Assembly: GCF_000814325.1 (NCBI RefSeq)
Contig: NZ_JPHF01000009.1
Coordinates: forward strand, 88,521 to 152,520
DNA: 64,000 bases
Source of the DNA: Flavihumibacter sp. ZG627
Lineage (GTDB): Bacteria; Bacteroidota; Bacteroidia; Chitinophagales; Chitinophagaceae
Reading direction: 5' to 3'
Below are positions 44,956 through 53,640 of this stretch, piece after piece (position 1 is the stretch's first letter; every line of letters begins with the position of its first letter). The translations under genes and the position numbers were made by a program. The notes beneath the pieces are model-generated. The model made no database searches. It was given only the letters and a program-made list of their open reading frames with translations, and was not told where the DNA came from.

Positions 44956-47457
44956 CTAAGGCGTGGGGATTATACAGGTGAACATCCACTTTACGGGGTT
45001 CTGCCAGTCGGACCCCTTGAATGATTTGACCGGCAGTTTAACCAGGATATCATTCCAACCCTTTTTAAGATCAACCATGATGGGTGGACGATAATAATAG
45101 TCTTCATCAACCAGGGGTGATTCAAGAGATCCCTTTCGTCCAGCCCTGCTCCAAACCGGCGGGGGAATCAGCTTACCATTGATGGAAATAGAAGAGCCCC
45201 TGTAATCCCACTGCTGAGCAGGTGGTGAATTAGTGGCCATCGACCTGCTGAGGTTATCAAAGCCAATGAGAAATGGTACGGATTTGTCCTCTACACTGTA
45301 AACACGCGTGGTTGCGATAACGGTTGAATTTTCTTCCGGTTTGGGAATATGGCCATCAATCAAAGGCGTCCACCAATGACGAAGAACGATAGTGCCGCCG
45401 AGTGCTTCTCCCAGTTTCGTTTGTTTACCATCTTTTTCTACACGGAGATCCCATTTCCAACCTTCCTGCTTCCAGTAAGGGAAGGGCATTTCAGTAAAAT
45501 ACTGTTGCTTATGATCAAGCAGCCGCTTTTCAAAAGCAAAGAAATGCTCTGCTCTTTTTGAATTGGGATCACCGATCCGGGTGGTCCAGCCTTTCTCGCC
45601 GCCACCCCGCCAGGAGCGCTCAGCAAAGGCCAACATAGATGGATAAACGCCATTAAAGAGCAGGTGATCTTCTTCGCGGGCAATGCGCCTGTCGTTCCAC
45701 ACACATAAGATTGCACCCATCATCTGGTTGTCTTCTTTGAGGCGATCACCCAGTTGACGGTGGAATATCGTGACCACCGATTCCAGCGGATCGATATGGT
45801 TGAGATAGAGATGGCGTGAGTCGAGATATCGGTAGCCTTTTTCGATTGGCGCATCTCCCATCCATAATTGCCGGATGGTGCTGGCGGGTACATTTCCCCC
45901 GGGGCTCCAGCCGATGGTTTTTACCCCTTTCTCCTCCAGCAGCTTGACCATCTCCGGAAGGAATCGATCATTGGTGATCTTCACTTCATCACCACCAATA
46001 TGCATATAGGGAAAGTGGAAACTCTCCACCAGTTCTTCCAGGATCAGCTTTACATGGCTCATGCCTTTTTCCGTTTGCATATTGGTATGCAGGGCTCTTT
46101 CGAAAGCGGCACTATGGCCGGGCATATCAATTTCCGGCACTAATAAAATATGCCTGTCGGCACAATACTCAACCAGCTCCTTCAATTCAGCTTTTGAATA
46201 ATACATGCCCGGGTCGCGGGTCATATTGCTATCGGCTGTAAGCTGGGGATAGCGGTCGATCGCAATCCGCCAGGCAATATCTTCGGTGAGGTGAAAATGA
46301 AAGATATTCATTTTGTAACTGGCCATCATATCGATCTGCTCTTTCAGCAGTTTCATCGATTGATAATTTCTTCCCACATCAACCATGAAACCACGCCAGG
46401 AATAAGCCGGCGAATCAACAATATGGCAATTGGGGATATATGCGCCATCACGTGCCAGTTGCTTCAGGGTTTGCATTCCGTAGTAGATACCCCCTGGTGA
46501 AGGCGACTCCAGCAAAATGCGGTTATCCGTTACAGTTAATGTATAAGCTTCGCTGCTGTCATTTCTTTGCGGCGATAATCGCACAAGAAGGGAAGGTTCA
46601 GCAGAAGCTGTTTCATTACCAATTATAGTAGCCGGCTTCATCGTTTGAAATAATGATTGCAGCGGGGCAAGTTCTTTGACCAATTCTTGCTGACCAACAA
46701 CTATTCTCTTCAGTTGATAGATGGGGAAGCGACCCTGCTGCCAGTTAACGGAGCGGGGCATGGGAACAAGGGATGGCTGCTGCTGCAGGCCATACACATA
46801 GGGCCAGAGAATATGCTTCCAGAGCAGGTATGCATCACCGGTAAGATGGAGGCCGTCGTTGGTAAACCGGCTGCCTAGTTTGCCATCCTTGTTGGTAAAA
46901 TGCGGGAGGAGATCAATATAGCTGAAGCCGTGTTTTTCAGCGCCGGCAGCCAATGCTTTATTGATAAGGATGATGGTGGCTCCCTTGTTAGTATGTTGTT
47001 TAAAGCCGGGGAAACTGTCATTTACCGGCAGCAGTCCCTGCACATAAAGTTTAGTGGCAGGAGACAATATCCTTATGCTATCAGCAATATGGAAAATATT
47101 GCGGATGACAGAGTCGGCAGAGATATTCCGGGCCAGATCATTAACCCCGATAGATAAAAAAACCTTGTCGGGCTTGCTGGCAATAACCGACCTCACACGA
47201 TTTAAAACACCAGCGCTGATATCGCCACTGATACCCATATTCATGATCTTGACATGGGGAAAAAGCTGGTGCCACTCTGCGCCGTCAGTAATACTGTTCC
47301 CAACAAATACAATACCCCCGTGATTACCGGTCAGCGTATTGAAATGAGATTCGCGCTGCTGATAATAAGTGCCGAAACGCGGGGCTGTTGGATTAGTCTG
47401 GGAGAAGAGACCAATGCCCGAAAGCAATATCAGTAGAATTATATATAATCTGGCCAT
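44956..47457 (-). CDS. SGNH hydrolase fused to a GH20 beta-N-acetylhexosaminidase
   Basis: A two-enzyme exported protein. The ATG at 47457 (MARLYIILLILLSGIGLFSQ) gives the better signal peptide; the frame is open from 47484. The SGNH esterase domain (residues about 25-220) has block I VGNSITDG, block III SIGVNDLA and block V NDGLHLTG. The GH20 part has a non-catalytic domain (about 230-340), then the barrel with YSWRGFMVDVGRNYQ and the catalytic Asp-Glu pair in HIGGDEVKI. A C-terminal beta domain follows. Likely role: O- or N-deacylation plus removal of HexNAc from glycans. Confidence 0.9.
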   Translation of the reverse strand: MARLYIILLILLSGIGLFSQTNPTAPRFGTYYQQRESHFNTLTGNHGGIVFVGNSITDGAEWHQLFPHVKIMNMGISGDISAGVLNRVRSVIASKPDKVFLSIGVNDLARNISADSVIRNIFHIADSIRILSPATKLYVQGLLPVNDSFPGFKQHTNKGATIILINKALAAGAEKHGFSYIDLLPHFTNKDGKLGSRFTNDGLHLTGDAYLLWKHILWPYVYGLQQQPSLVPMPRSVNWQQGRFPIYQLKRIVVGQQELVKELAPLQSLFQTMKPATIIGNETASAEPSLLVRLSPQRNDSSEAYTLTVTDNRILLESPSPGGIYYGMQTLKQLARDGAYIPNCHIVDSPAYSWRGFMVDVGRNYQSMKLLKEQIDMMASYKMNIFHFHLTEDIAWRIAIDRYPQLTADSNMTRDPGMYYSKAELKELVEYCADRHILLVPEIDMPGHSAAFERALHTNMQTEKGMSHVKLILEELVESFHFPYMHIGGDEVKITNDRFLPEMVKLLEEKGVKTIGWSPGGNVPASTIRQLWMGDAPIEKGYRYLDSRHLYLNHIDPLESVVTIFHRQLGDRLKEDNQMMGAILCVWNDRRIAREEDHLLFNGVYPSMLAFAERSWRGGGEKGWTTRIGDPNSKRAEHFFAFEKRLLDHKQQYFTEMPFPYWKQEGWKWDLRVEKDGKQTKLGEALGGTIVLRHWWTPLIDGHIPKPEENSTVIATTRVYSVEDKSVPFLIGFDNLSRSMATNSPPAQQWDYRGSSISINGKLIPPPVWSRAGRKGSLESPLVDEDYYYRPPIMVDLKKGWNDILVKLPVKSFKGSDWQNPVKWMFTCIIPTP

Positions 47458-47558
47458 AGCCCGAATATAAAATATGTATGACATAATTGGAACGGGGTCA
47501 GGAAGCCTCCCGCAGTGAGAACGTTTGCGTAATTTATGGAAAGAAAGGTAAAAATAAA

Positions 47559-47605
47559 TTTGCGCAACTGAATGGTTGCGTGTATATTTGCAACCAGATA
47601 GTTGC
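47559..47605 (+). promoter_or_regulatory. Promoter of the ArsR operon with tandem operators
   Basis: TTTG (47559-47562), a 20-base gap and TATATTTG (47583-47590) match the Bacteroidota -33/-7 consensus (TTTG / TAnnTTTG). Two copies of GCAAC-N6-GTTGC overlap it, at 47564-47579 and 47590-47605, their starts 26 bases apart. The ArsR gene begins 40 bases downstream, so autorepression is the natural reading. Confidence 0.8.
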
Positions 47606-47644
47606 GTATAGTACCAGCAACTACAACTCTAAAACCGAAGACAG

Positions 47645-47977
47645 ATGAAGCGTGATGTATTCCAGGCCATAGCCGACCCTACCCGGCGGGCCATTCTTAC
47701 CCTGCTTGCCGTACAGGCGATGACACCCAATGCCATTGCTGAAAACTTTAACAGCAGCAGGCAGGCCGTGTCAAAACATATCAGGGTACTGGCCGAATGC
47801 GGATTATTAAAAGAGGAACAGCAGGGAAGGGAGATATATTATCATTTTAATGCTAAAAAAATGAAAGAGATCGATAAATGGATGGAGCAGTTCCGGCATA
47901 CCTGGGAGAAGCGTTTTGATAAACTCGACATTGTTTTAAACCAAATAAAATCCACGAAAAATGATCAGCGTAGATAA
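47645..47977 (+). CDS. ArsR-family transcriptional repressor
   Basis: A 110-residue winged helix-turn-helix protein: [20 protein letters not shown], recognition helix [20 protein letters not shown], and wing [12 protein letters not shown]. No Cys metal site (CVC) is visible, so it is the non-metal type normally paired with SRPBCC proteins. It overlaps the SRPBCC gene by 17 bases and its own promoter carries two palindromic sites. Confidence 0.93.
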   Translation: MKRDVFQAIADPTRRAILTLLAVQAMTPNAIAENFNSSRQAVSKHIRVLAECGLLKEEQQGREIYYHFNAKKMKEIDKWMEQFRHTWEKRFDKLDIVLNQIKSTKNDQRR

Positions 47978-48461
47978 ACTGCAGGTGGTCAAAGACCTGC
48001 CAAACAAGACCATCCGGATCACCCGGTATTTTGATGCCAGCAAAGAACAGGTTTGGAGAGCCTGGACGGAACCTGCCCTGCTCGACCAGTGGTGGGCACC
48101 GGAACCATGGAGGTCAGAAACAAAGAGTATGGACTTCCGTGTTGGGGGCCGCTGGCTCTATGCCATGGTGGGTCCGGATCAATCCAGGCAATGGTGCATG
48201 GTGAATTATACGCGGATAGAACCCTTGAAAGTTTTTGAAGGCGATGATGCTTTCTGTGATGAGCAGGGGAATTATGCTACCGACATGCCAAAAATGTACT
48301 GGACTACCAGTTTGGACAAATCGGAAAACGGCACCCTTGTTACGGTAGATGTTCGCTTCGACTCAGATGCTGATCTTCAGAAGATCGTTGAAATGGGCTT
48401 CGAACAAGGTTTCACAACCGGTCTCGACCAACTCGAAAAGCTGCTTAAGAAAACAGCCTGA
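47961..48461 (+). CDS. SRPBCC (AHSA1-like) domain protein
   Basis: A 166-residue helix-grip protein of the AHSA1 type: [34 protein letters not shown] and the C-terminal helix [19 protein letters not shown]. It is expressed with the overlapping ArsR repressor, a combination found widely in Bacteroidota; it probably binds a small hydrophobic ligand, and its physiological substrate is unknown. Confidence 0.92.
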   Translation: MISVDKLQVVKDLPNKTIRITRYFDASKEQVWRAWTEPALLDQWWAPEPWRSETKSMDFRVGGRWLYAMVGPDQSRQWCMVNYTRIEPLKVFEGDDAFCDEQGNYATDMPKMYWTTSLDKSENGTLVTVDVRFDSDADLQKIVEMGFEQGFTTGLDQLEKLLKKTA

Positions 48462-48477
48462 TCCTATATTTTAAACT

Positions 48478-48521
48478 ATCACCTGCGCGGAGTGCAGACC
48501 GCTCTCTGATGCGCAGGTGAT
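48478..48521 (+). terminator. Hairpin terminator after the ArsR-SRPBCC operon
   Basis: ATCACCTGCGC (48478-48488) and GCGCAGGTGAT (48511-48521) are perfect 11-base arms around a 22-base loop, followed by TTTA. It lies 16 bases after the SRPBCC stop. The T-run is short, so termination may be partial. Confidence 0.7.
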
Positions 48522-49233
48522 TTTATGTAAGCGTGCTTGCCTATTGAAACTTTATGCATCCTCGCTTTCCTACATCATCATCCTAACAGGTATCCTTTCC
48601 CTGATAACAGGATGGGCGCTCCATGCTACTTTCCTATTGACTATTGCCTCCTATAACGTTTTGATCTACTCCATAAATTTCCTTCTGACCACCCGCGCAC
48701 CTCAAGATTCAACCGGCTTTGAAAGCGCCTTCGGTACCCATTACGATACCCGCATCAAACCGGAACAGCGGAAATTATTCCTTTCATCGCGAAAAATATT
48801 CATGCTGCCATGGGGTGCTGAACCACGATTGACGAAAGACCTGCCCTTTGCAACAATAACGGAAAGTGGAAGGAAAATTTATTGTGATCTCTGGAGGCCG
48901 TCTGAAACAATAAAACCCTCCGGACTCGCATTTATTTTTCTACATGGGAGCGCGTTTTATTTTCTGGATGAGGACCTGGGAACACGCCCACTCTTCAGGC
49001 ACCTTGCTTCGCAGGGTCACCTTATTATGGATGTTGCCTACCGGCTGGCCCCTGAAACAGATATTATGAGTATGGTACATGATGTTAAGCGTGCCATCCA
49101 TTGGATCAAATCAAACGCCGCCCAATATCAGATCAATCCCGACCGCATCGTTGTTGGAGGTGGTTTTGATGCCGTTTCATCAACACATTCGACTATCTAT
49201 GATATGGAGCGATTTCTGTCTTTGATGGTTTGA
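48517..49233 (+). pseudogene. Alpha/beta-hydrolase (HSL-type) with its catalytic core deleted
   Basis: A 238-codon frame opening with GTG. It has an N-terminal membrane region (residues about 16-58), the oxyanion-hole block FIFLHGSAFYFLDEDLG (HSL family: HGG) and DVAYRLAPETDI. At VVGGG, where GxSxG should follow, it jumps to STIYDMERFLSLMV, which resembles the normal C-terminal end of such proteins. The nucleophile Ser, the acid and the His are all lost, so an in-frame deletion is the best explanation. The remaining frame is uninterrupted, so the protein may still be made. Confidence 0.7.
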
Positions 49234-49387
49234 AATAGACCTTTGCCATTCCAAATAATGTTCTGAACTTTAAGTATCACTAACAGAGTACCCTCATCGC
49301 ACATCCAGCACCCGCCTGATTCATACCTCTTAATTCCCGCACCTTGGTTTGTTTAATTGACATCCTTCAATTTTAAAAATACAAATC

Positions 49388-49855
49388 ATGAACCTAATCA
49401 AAAAGGGCATTGGAAAAATGGCCATGCTTGCTGTTTCATTCCTGGCAGGCTGTAACGATTCCACTACTACAACAGCTGAAAAAGATGCAGACACCAGCGT
49501 TATAACCTCAACTAGTAAAGCCTCCACCATGCCGGCCTACGATCCGGCCAAAGACCCTGTTCTGATTGGGGGTGCAGCTATCAAAAAACTTTCCGACAGT
49601 TTAAATATCAAGATGTATGAGTTTACAGTAAAGCCAGGTGAATCATGGTCACTGCATGATCATCCGGATCATACTGTTTATGTGCTGGAAGGTGGAAAGA
49701 TCTCCCTTTATATTGCGGGATCCGGTACCCAGGAAATGGACCTTCCTACTGGCATGGGTTTCGTAAGCGGTGGAATTTCTGACTCAGGTAGAAATATAAG
49801 CAAGAACACTATAAGAATGCTGGTTCAGGATATTTATAGGCCAAGAGGTGAATAA
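49388..49855 (+). CDS. Cupin-domain lipoprotein
   Basis: A 155-residue exported protein with a lipobox (FLAGCNDS), a Thr/Ser-rich linker and a single cupin barrel (residues about 65-150): KPGESWSLHDHPDHTVYVLE carries the His-rich motif 1 and the second motif is weak. No enzyme partner is adjacent except the exported GH20-like gene 46 bases downstream. Ligand unknown. Confidence 0.78.
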   Translation: MNLIKKGIGKMAMLAVSFLAGCNDSTTTTAEKDADTSVITSTSKASTMPAYDPAKDPVLIGGAAIKKLSDSLNIKMYEFTVKPGESWSLHDHPDHTVYVLEGGKISLYIAGSGTQEMDLPTGMGFVSGGISDSGRNISKNTIRMLVQDIYRPRGE

Positions 49856-49901
49856 ATGTTGTTGTTGTTTAAGTGGTTGGCAGTAATGATTATCTTTAAT
49901 C

Positions 49902-51035
49902 ATGAGCAAATTACTTCTTGCATTGTTGCTAACGCTGCCGTTTATTTTCACCGCTAATGCACAAACGAAAACATTGCCCGCTGATAAGAAGCCACTAACA
50001 TCCCCACAGGCTATTGATAGTGTATTGCCAGTACGTGGACTGGCAATTGCAGCGCCCTCAGCAAAAAGACTGGATGAGTTCGTTCGATTCATAGAGCAGG
50101 AACTGGCACCGGGCCGCATCAATCTCCTCATACTTCGGGTGGATTTCAATTATGCGTATGAAAGCCATCCCGAGTTAAGGGATTCATTCCCGCTCACAAA
50201 AGCCGATGTGAAAAAAATTGTTGCCGTTGGAAAGAAGCATGGAATAAAGATCGCGCCACAGATCAATTTATTGGGTCACCAGAGTTGGGCAACAAAGACC
50301 AATGCGCTCCTACGCGTGTACCCTGAGTTTGACGAAACACCGCATGTAGATACCAAAAATTATACGGGATGGCCTAACGCAGATGGACTCTATTGCAAAA
50401 GTTATTGTCCCCTCCACCCGGGGGTTCACAAGGTTGTATTTGCATTGGCGGATGAGATAATGGATGCCTTTGAAGCGGAATGGTTTCATGCCGGTATGGA
50501 TGAGGTCTTCTATATTGGAGATGATAAATGTCCACGCTGCAGTGGCAGGGATAAGGCCGAATTATTCGCGAATGAAGTGACGAAGATCCGCGAACATCTT
50601 GCTGCCAAGAACCGCCGGCTGATGATTTGGGGAGATCGTTTGATAGATGGGAAGACTACGGGTATCGGTATGTGGGAAGCCAGTATGAACAATACGCACC
50701 GGGCGATAGATATGATTCCGAAAGACGTTTTCATATGCGACTGGCATTATGAAAGGCCAGATGCTACTGCGGTTTATTTTGCTATGAAAGGATTTTCAGT
50801 AGCTACCTGTCCATGGCGCAAGCCTGAGCTGGCGTTGCAACAGGTGGCGGATATGAAACGTTATCGCGAACAGGCAACAAAAGCAATGAAACCAAGGTTT
50901 GAGGGCATTATCGCAACGGTTTGGTCGGGTGCAGATCGTTTCCTTGACAGTTATTACAAGCCTGATCTTGAAAAAGAAACAATATCTGATGCACTCACGC
51001 TTAAGCGGCTGATGCAGGAGTTCAGGAAGTTGTAA
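49902..51035 (+). CDS. GH20-like exported glycoside hydrolase
   Basis: A 377-residue protein with a signal peptide (ending at ANAQ) and a TIM barrel similar to GH20 without the extra N-terminal domain. WFHAGMDEVFYIGDDKCPRC contains the Asp-Glu pair and two Cys of a possible metal or disulfide site; other barrel strands are INLLILRVDFNYAYES, IKIAPQINLLGHQSWAT and IIATVWSGADRFLDS. Beta-hexosaminidase activity is likely but unproven. Confidence 0.8.
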   Translation: MSKLLLALLLTLPFIFTANAQTKTLPADKKPLTSPQAIDSVLPVRGLAIAAPSAKRLDEFVRFIEQELAPGRINLLILRVDFNYAYESHPELRDSFPLTKADVKKIVAVGKKHGIKIAPQINLLGHQSWATKTNALLRVYPEFDETPHVDTKNYTGWPNADGLYCKSYCPLHPGVHKVVFALADEIMDAFEAEWFHAGMDEVFYIGDDKCPRCSGRDKAELFANEVTKIREHLAAKNRRLMIWGDRLIDGKTTGIGMWEASMNNTHRAIDMIPKDVFICDWHYERPDATAVYFAMKGFSVATCPWRKPELALQQVADMKRYREQATKAMKPRFEGIIATVWSGADRFLDSYYKPDLEKETISDALTLKRLMQEFRKL

Positions 51036-51241
51036 ACACAGGAGGATGGTACTGGGGATGGAACCTGGTACCCTCTATTTCTTGCGAGTTCCGGCAGCTG
51101 GTAACCTGCTTTTTCGACTGCAGGATTTTCTTACAATTCGCAAGTGGGATAGGACTCTATATGCGCTGGATGGCTGTGTTTTCCTGCCTGAATTTGATTA
51201 TACCAAAGGATTTTATACATTGGTAGTTTAAACCAATTCAT

Positions 51242-51832
51242 ATGAGGCGCCTTACCCTGATAGCCCTGTTAATCATTACCAGTTTTACCGGTTATTCGCA
51301 ACAGTATAAAAAGACGATCGAAAAGCAGTTCCTCACCTATACCAACCATCTCATAGAAAAAGATTTTAAGGGAGCTTGTAATTATATCATTGAAGATTTC
51401 TTTAAAATAATTCCAAGGGATCAGTTAGTACTGATGATGGAGAAAACCTTCAATAATCCCGATATTGAATTTGCCATTGATTCTCCCAAAATCATAAAGA
51501 TTGAAGACAGCAGGAAATTCAACGCAAACGACTATGCGCGATTACAATATTCCAACCTGCTTCGTATGAAATTCATAATACCAAAAGAGGATGGCGAAAC
51601 AGTTTCAGAAGAAGAGAAAGAAATGACCACCAGCCTCACCAAAGCAAATCTTGAAAAAACATTCGGCGATAGCAATGTAAGATATGATGCTGCAACGGGT
51701 TATTTTACCATATTCAGCATTAAGGATGTGGTGGCAACTTCTGCCGACGGTGAAAAATGGAAGTTTGTGGTGGTGGAAGAAAAACAGAAGCCCATACTAA
51801 GCAAATTCCTCCCTAAGGAGATGCTCCGCTAA
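51242..51832 (+). CDS. Exported hypothetical protein
   Basis: A 196-residue protein with a signal peptide (LLIITSFTGYSQ) and a mixed alpha/beta mature part (FLTYTNHLIEKDFKGACNYI, FTIFSIKDVVATS). The pattern of a long first helix and curved sheet recalls NTF2-like folds, but I cannot assign it. It stands alone between the GH20-like gene and the DinB remnant. Confidence 0.65.
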   Translation: MRRLTLIALLIITSFTGYSQQYKKTIEKQFLTYTNHLIEKDFKGACNYIIEDFFKIIPRDQLVLMMEKTFNNPDIEFAIDSPKIIKIEDSRKFNANDYARLQYSNLLRMKFIIPKEDGETVSEEEKEMTTSLTKANLEKTFGDSNVRYDAATGYFTIFSIKDVVATSADGEKWKFVVVEEKQKPILSKFLPKEMLR

Positions 51833-51862
51833 ATTTAAACTCCCTTCAAATACTATAAAATC

Positions 51863-52069
51863 ATGAATTTCTCTGTCGATAGATCCATGGAGTTCCTCTA
51901 AAAAACTCCGGCAAGCAGACCTCGCCAAAACCGGTATTCATCCGGCCTTTGGCGAGGTAACACTGGCCCAATTGCTGGCAACCTGGGTGGTTCCAGAGTA
52001 ATGGCAGTGCAGTATAAAACAGCAGTAGGTCCCTGGGTCGAATATCTTGGGATCCTCAGGCAACACTAA
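51863..52069 (+). pseudogene. DinB-family gene remnant
   Basis: Three pieces of a DinB/DUF664 protein lie in order but in different frames. The start is MNFSVDRSMEFL followed by TAA; then HPAFGEVTLAQLLATWVV (within 51907-51992) without the usual following HD..H metal segment; then RVMAVQYKTAVGPWVEYLGI ending at TAA 52067-52069. A large internal deletion, a smaller one and frame changes explain this. A full protein would be about 170 residues; the metal-binding histidines are gone. Confidence 0.75.
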
Positions 52070-52075
52070 AACAAC

Positions 52076-53593
52076 TTAGTGAATGCTCTTTAAAGGCGTA
52101 AACGCAAGCTTATTGAATATGGTTTTGTCCGGTGAATTAATCTGCATTTCCGTATAGCGCTCATTGGGGAAGAACACAGCCGTCATCACCGTTAATCCAT
52201 CGTCGGCCAGCAACTCAACGGAAGCATCATCAATAACCAGACTCATATTCATTCCAGCCTCCTTACTGATGCGTGGGGCTGTATGCCTTGCAGCAAATCC
52301 TTTTTCAAAGGACACCTTTCCCGAAAGTGTACGATCAATAAAATATTTGTTGGCGCTCTGGTCATATCCGATCAGTAGTTTCTCTCCCTTGCTATTGGAA
52401 AGCGTGATGGTAAATGATGAAGCCGAAGAAGCCTCCATATCCAGTTTTGCAGCGCCCGCAAGTTTGCCAAACTTATCGTCAATATCAAGATCAGTAGCAT
52501 CTATATTCTCCAGACTTGTTTTCTTCTCATTCAATACATCCAGTTCTTTTACCAGGTTTGATGCCACATAATACTGCTCACCAACCTTCTCCATTCTAAG
52601 CTCACGGGGAAGGGTAGCTGCACCACGCCATTTTTCAGTTGGAACAACATTGGCATACTGCCAGTTATTCATCCAACCAATAAAGACCTTCCGATCGCCC
52701 GTATTGGACCAGGTTATTCCGGCATAGTTATCCGGACCATAATCGATCCACTTAATATCCGTATTGTGCGGAGTAAAAGTAGTGCCATCAAAATCGCCGG
52801 TGAAATACTGCGTGGCAGAACCACCATTCGGTCCACCGGGATTAATACTCACAATCAACACCCAAACCTGCTTACCATCATGCTCCATCGAAAAAAGATC
52901 AGGGCATTCCCATACACCACCATGCGCACCAACTTCCTTTCCAAACTCCGACTCCTTTGTCCAGTTCTTCAGATCAGGGGAAGAATAAAATGTTATGCGA
53001 TCCATGGTTGCTAATGTCATGATCCACTTTTTCCCCGCCTCATACCACATCACCTTGGGATCACGGAAATCGCGGATACCGGGATTTTTAAGAACAGGAT
53101 TAGCAGCATATTTTTCCCATGTCTTGCCCTCATCCAGACTATAAGCCAAACTCTGGTACTGGAATACACTGCTGCCAGTCTTCTCCATGGGAGAATTGTG
53201 GTGCGTAAAAATAGCTACCAGCGGTGTTTTACCATCCTTTCCAAAACCGGAAGTATTATTTACATCGGCCACAGCAGATCCTGAAAAGATCCAACCCAGA
53301 CTATCAGGATAGAGCGCCACCGGCTGGTGATCCCAATGCACAAGGTCTTTGCTGGTGGCGTGCGCCCAATGCATGGGCCCCCATACCGTACTGTCCGGAT
53401 AATACTGGTAGAACAAATGATACTGGTTATTGAAATAGACCATTCCATTGGGATCATTCATCCATTTCTCGGCGGGACTAAAATGTATCTGTGGACGGTG
53501 TGGCTCACCCGCCGATTGCGGCACCCCGGAGGGCCCGCAACCAAGCAGTGAACCGACCACAACTGTTGCCATCAAACCATAAAATATTTTCAT
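52076..53593 (-). CDS. GH32 fructan hydrolase, lipoprotein
   Basis: A 505-residue enzyme that hydrolyses levan, inulin or sucrose-type fructans. The signal ends in SLLGC (lipobox), placing it on a membrane, probably the outer one. The catalytic residues are the nucleophile Asp in KWMNDPNGMV, the transition-state Asp in RDPKVM and the acid Glu in WECPDL. A C-terminal beta-sandwich (from about residue 360) is present. It is the last gene of the fructan unit, 47 bases after susD. Confidence 0.94.
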   Translation of the reverse strand: MKIFYGLMATVVVGSLLGCGPSGVPQSAGEPHRPQIHFSPAEKWMNDPNGMVYFNNQYHLFYQYYPDSTVWGPMHWAHATSKDLVHWDHQPVALYPDSLGWIFSGSAVADVNNTSGFGKDGKTPLVAIFTHHNSPMEKTGSSVFQYQSLAYSLDEGKTWEKYAANPVLKNPGIRDFRDPKVMWYEAGKKWIMTLATMDRITFYSSPDLKNWTKESEFGKEVGAHGGVWECPDLFSMEHDGKQVWVLIVSINPGGPNGGSATQYFTGDFDGTTFTPHNTDIKWIDYGPDNYAGITWSNTGDRKVFIGWMNNWQYANVVPTEKWRGAATLPRELRMEKVGEQYYVASNLVKELDVLNEKKTSLENIDATDLDIDDKFGKLAGAAKLDMEASSASSFTITLSNSKGEKLLIGYDQSANKYFIDRTLSGKVSFEKGFAARHTAPRISKEAGMNMSLVIDDASVELLADDGLTVMTAVFFPNERYTEMQINSPDKTIFNKLAFTPLKSIH

Positions 53594-53640
53594 GTGGATC
53601 TGCTTTATTTTATTGTGAGTAGAATCGGAACATCAATTCA

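Noticed and set aside
51046..51231. 61-codon plus-strand frame between the GH20-like gene and the exported hypothetical protein
   Set aside because: No signal peptide, family pattern or own regulatory features; it could be a remnant but I cannot support it.
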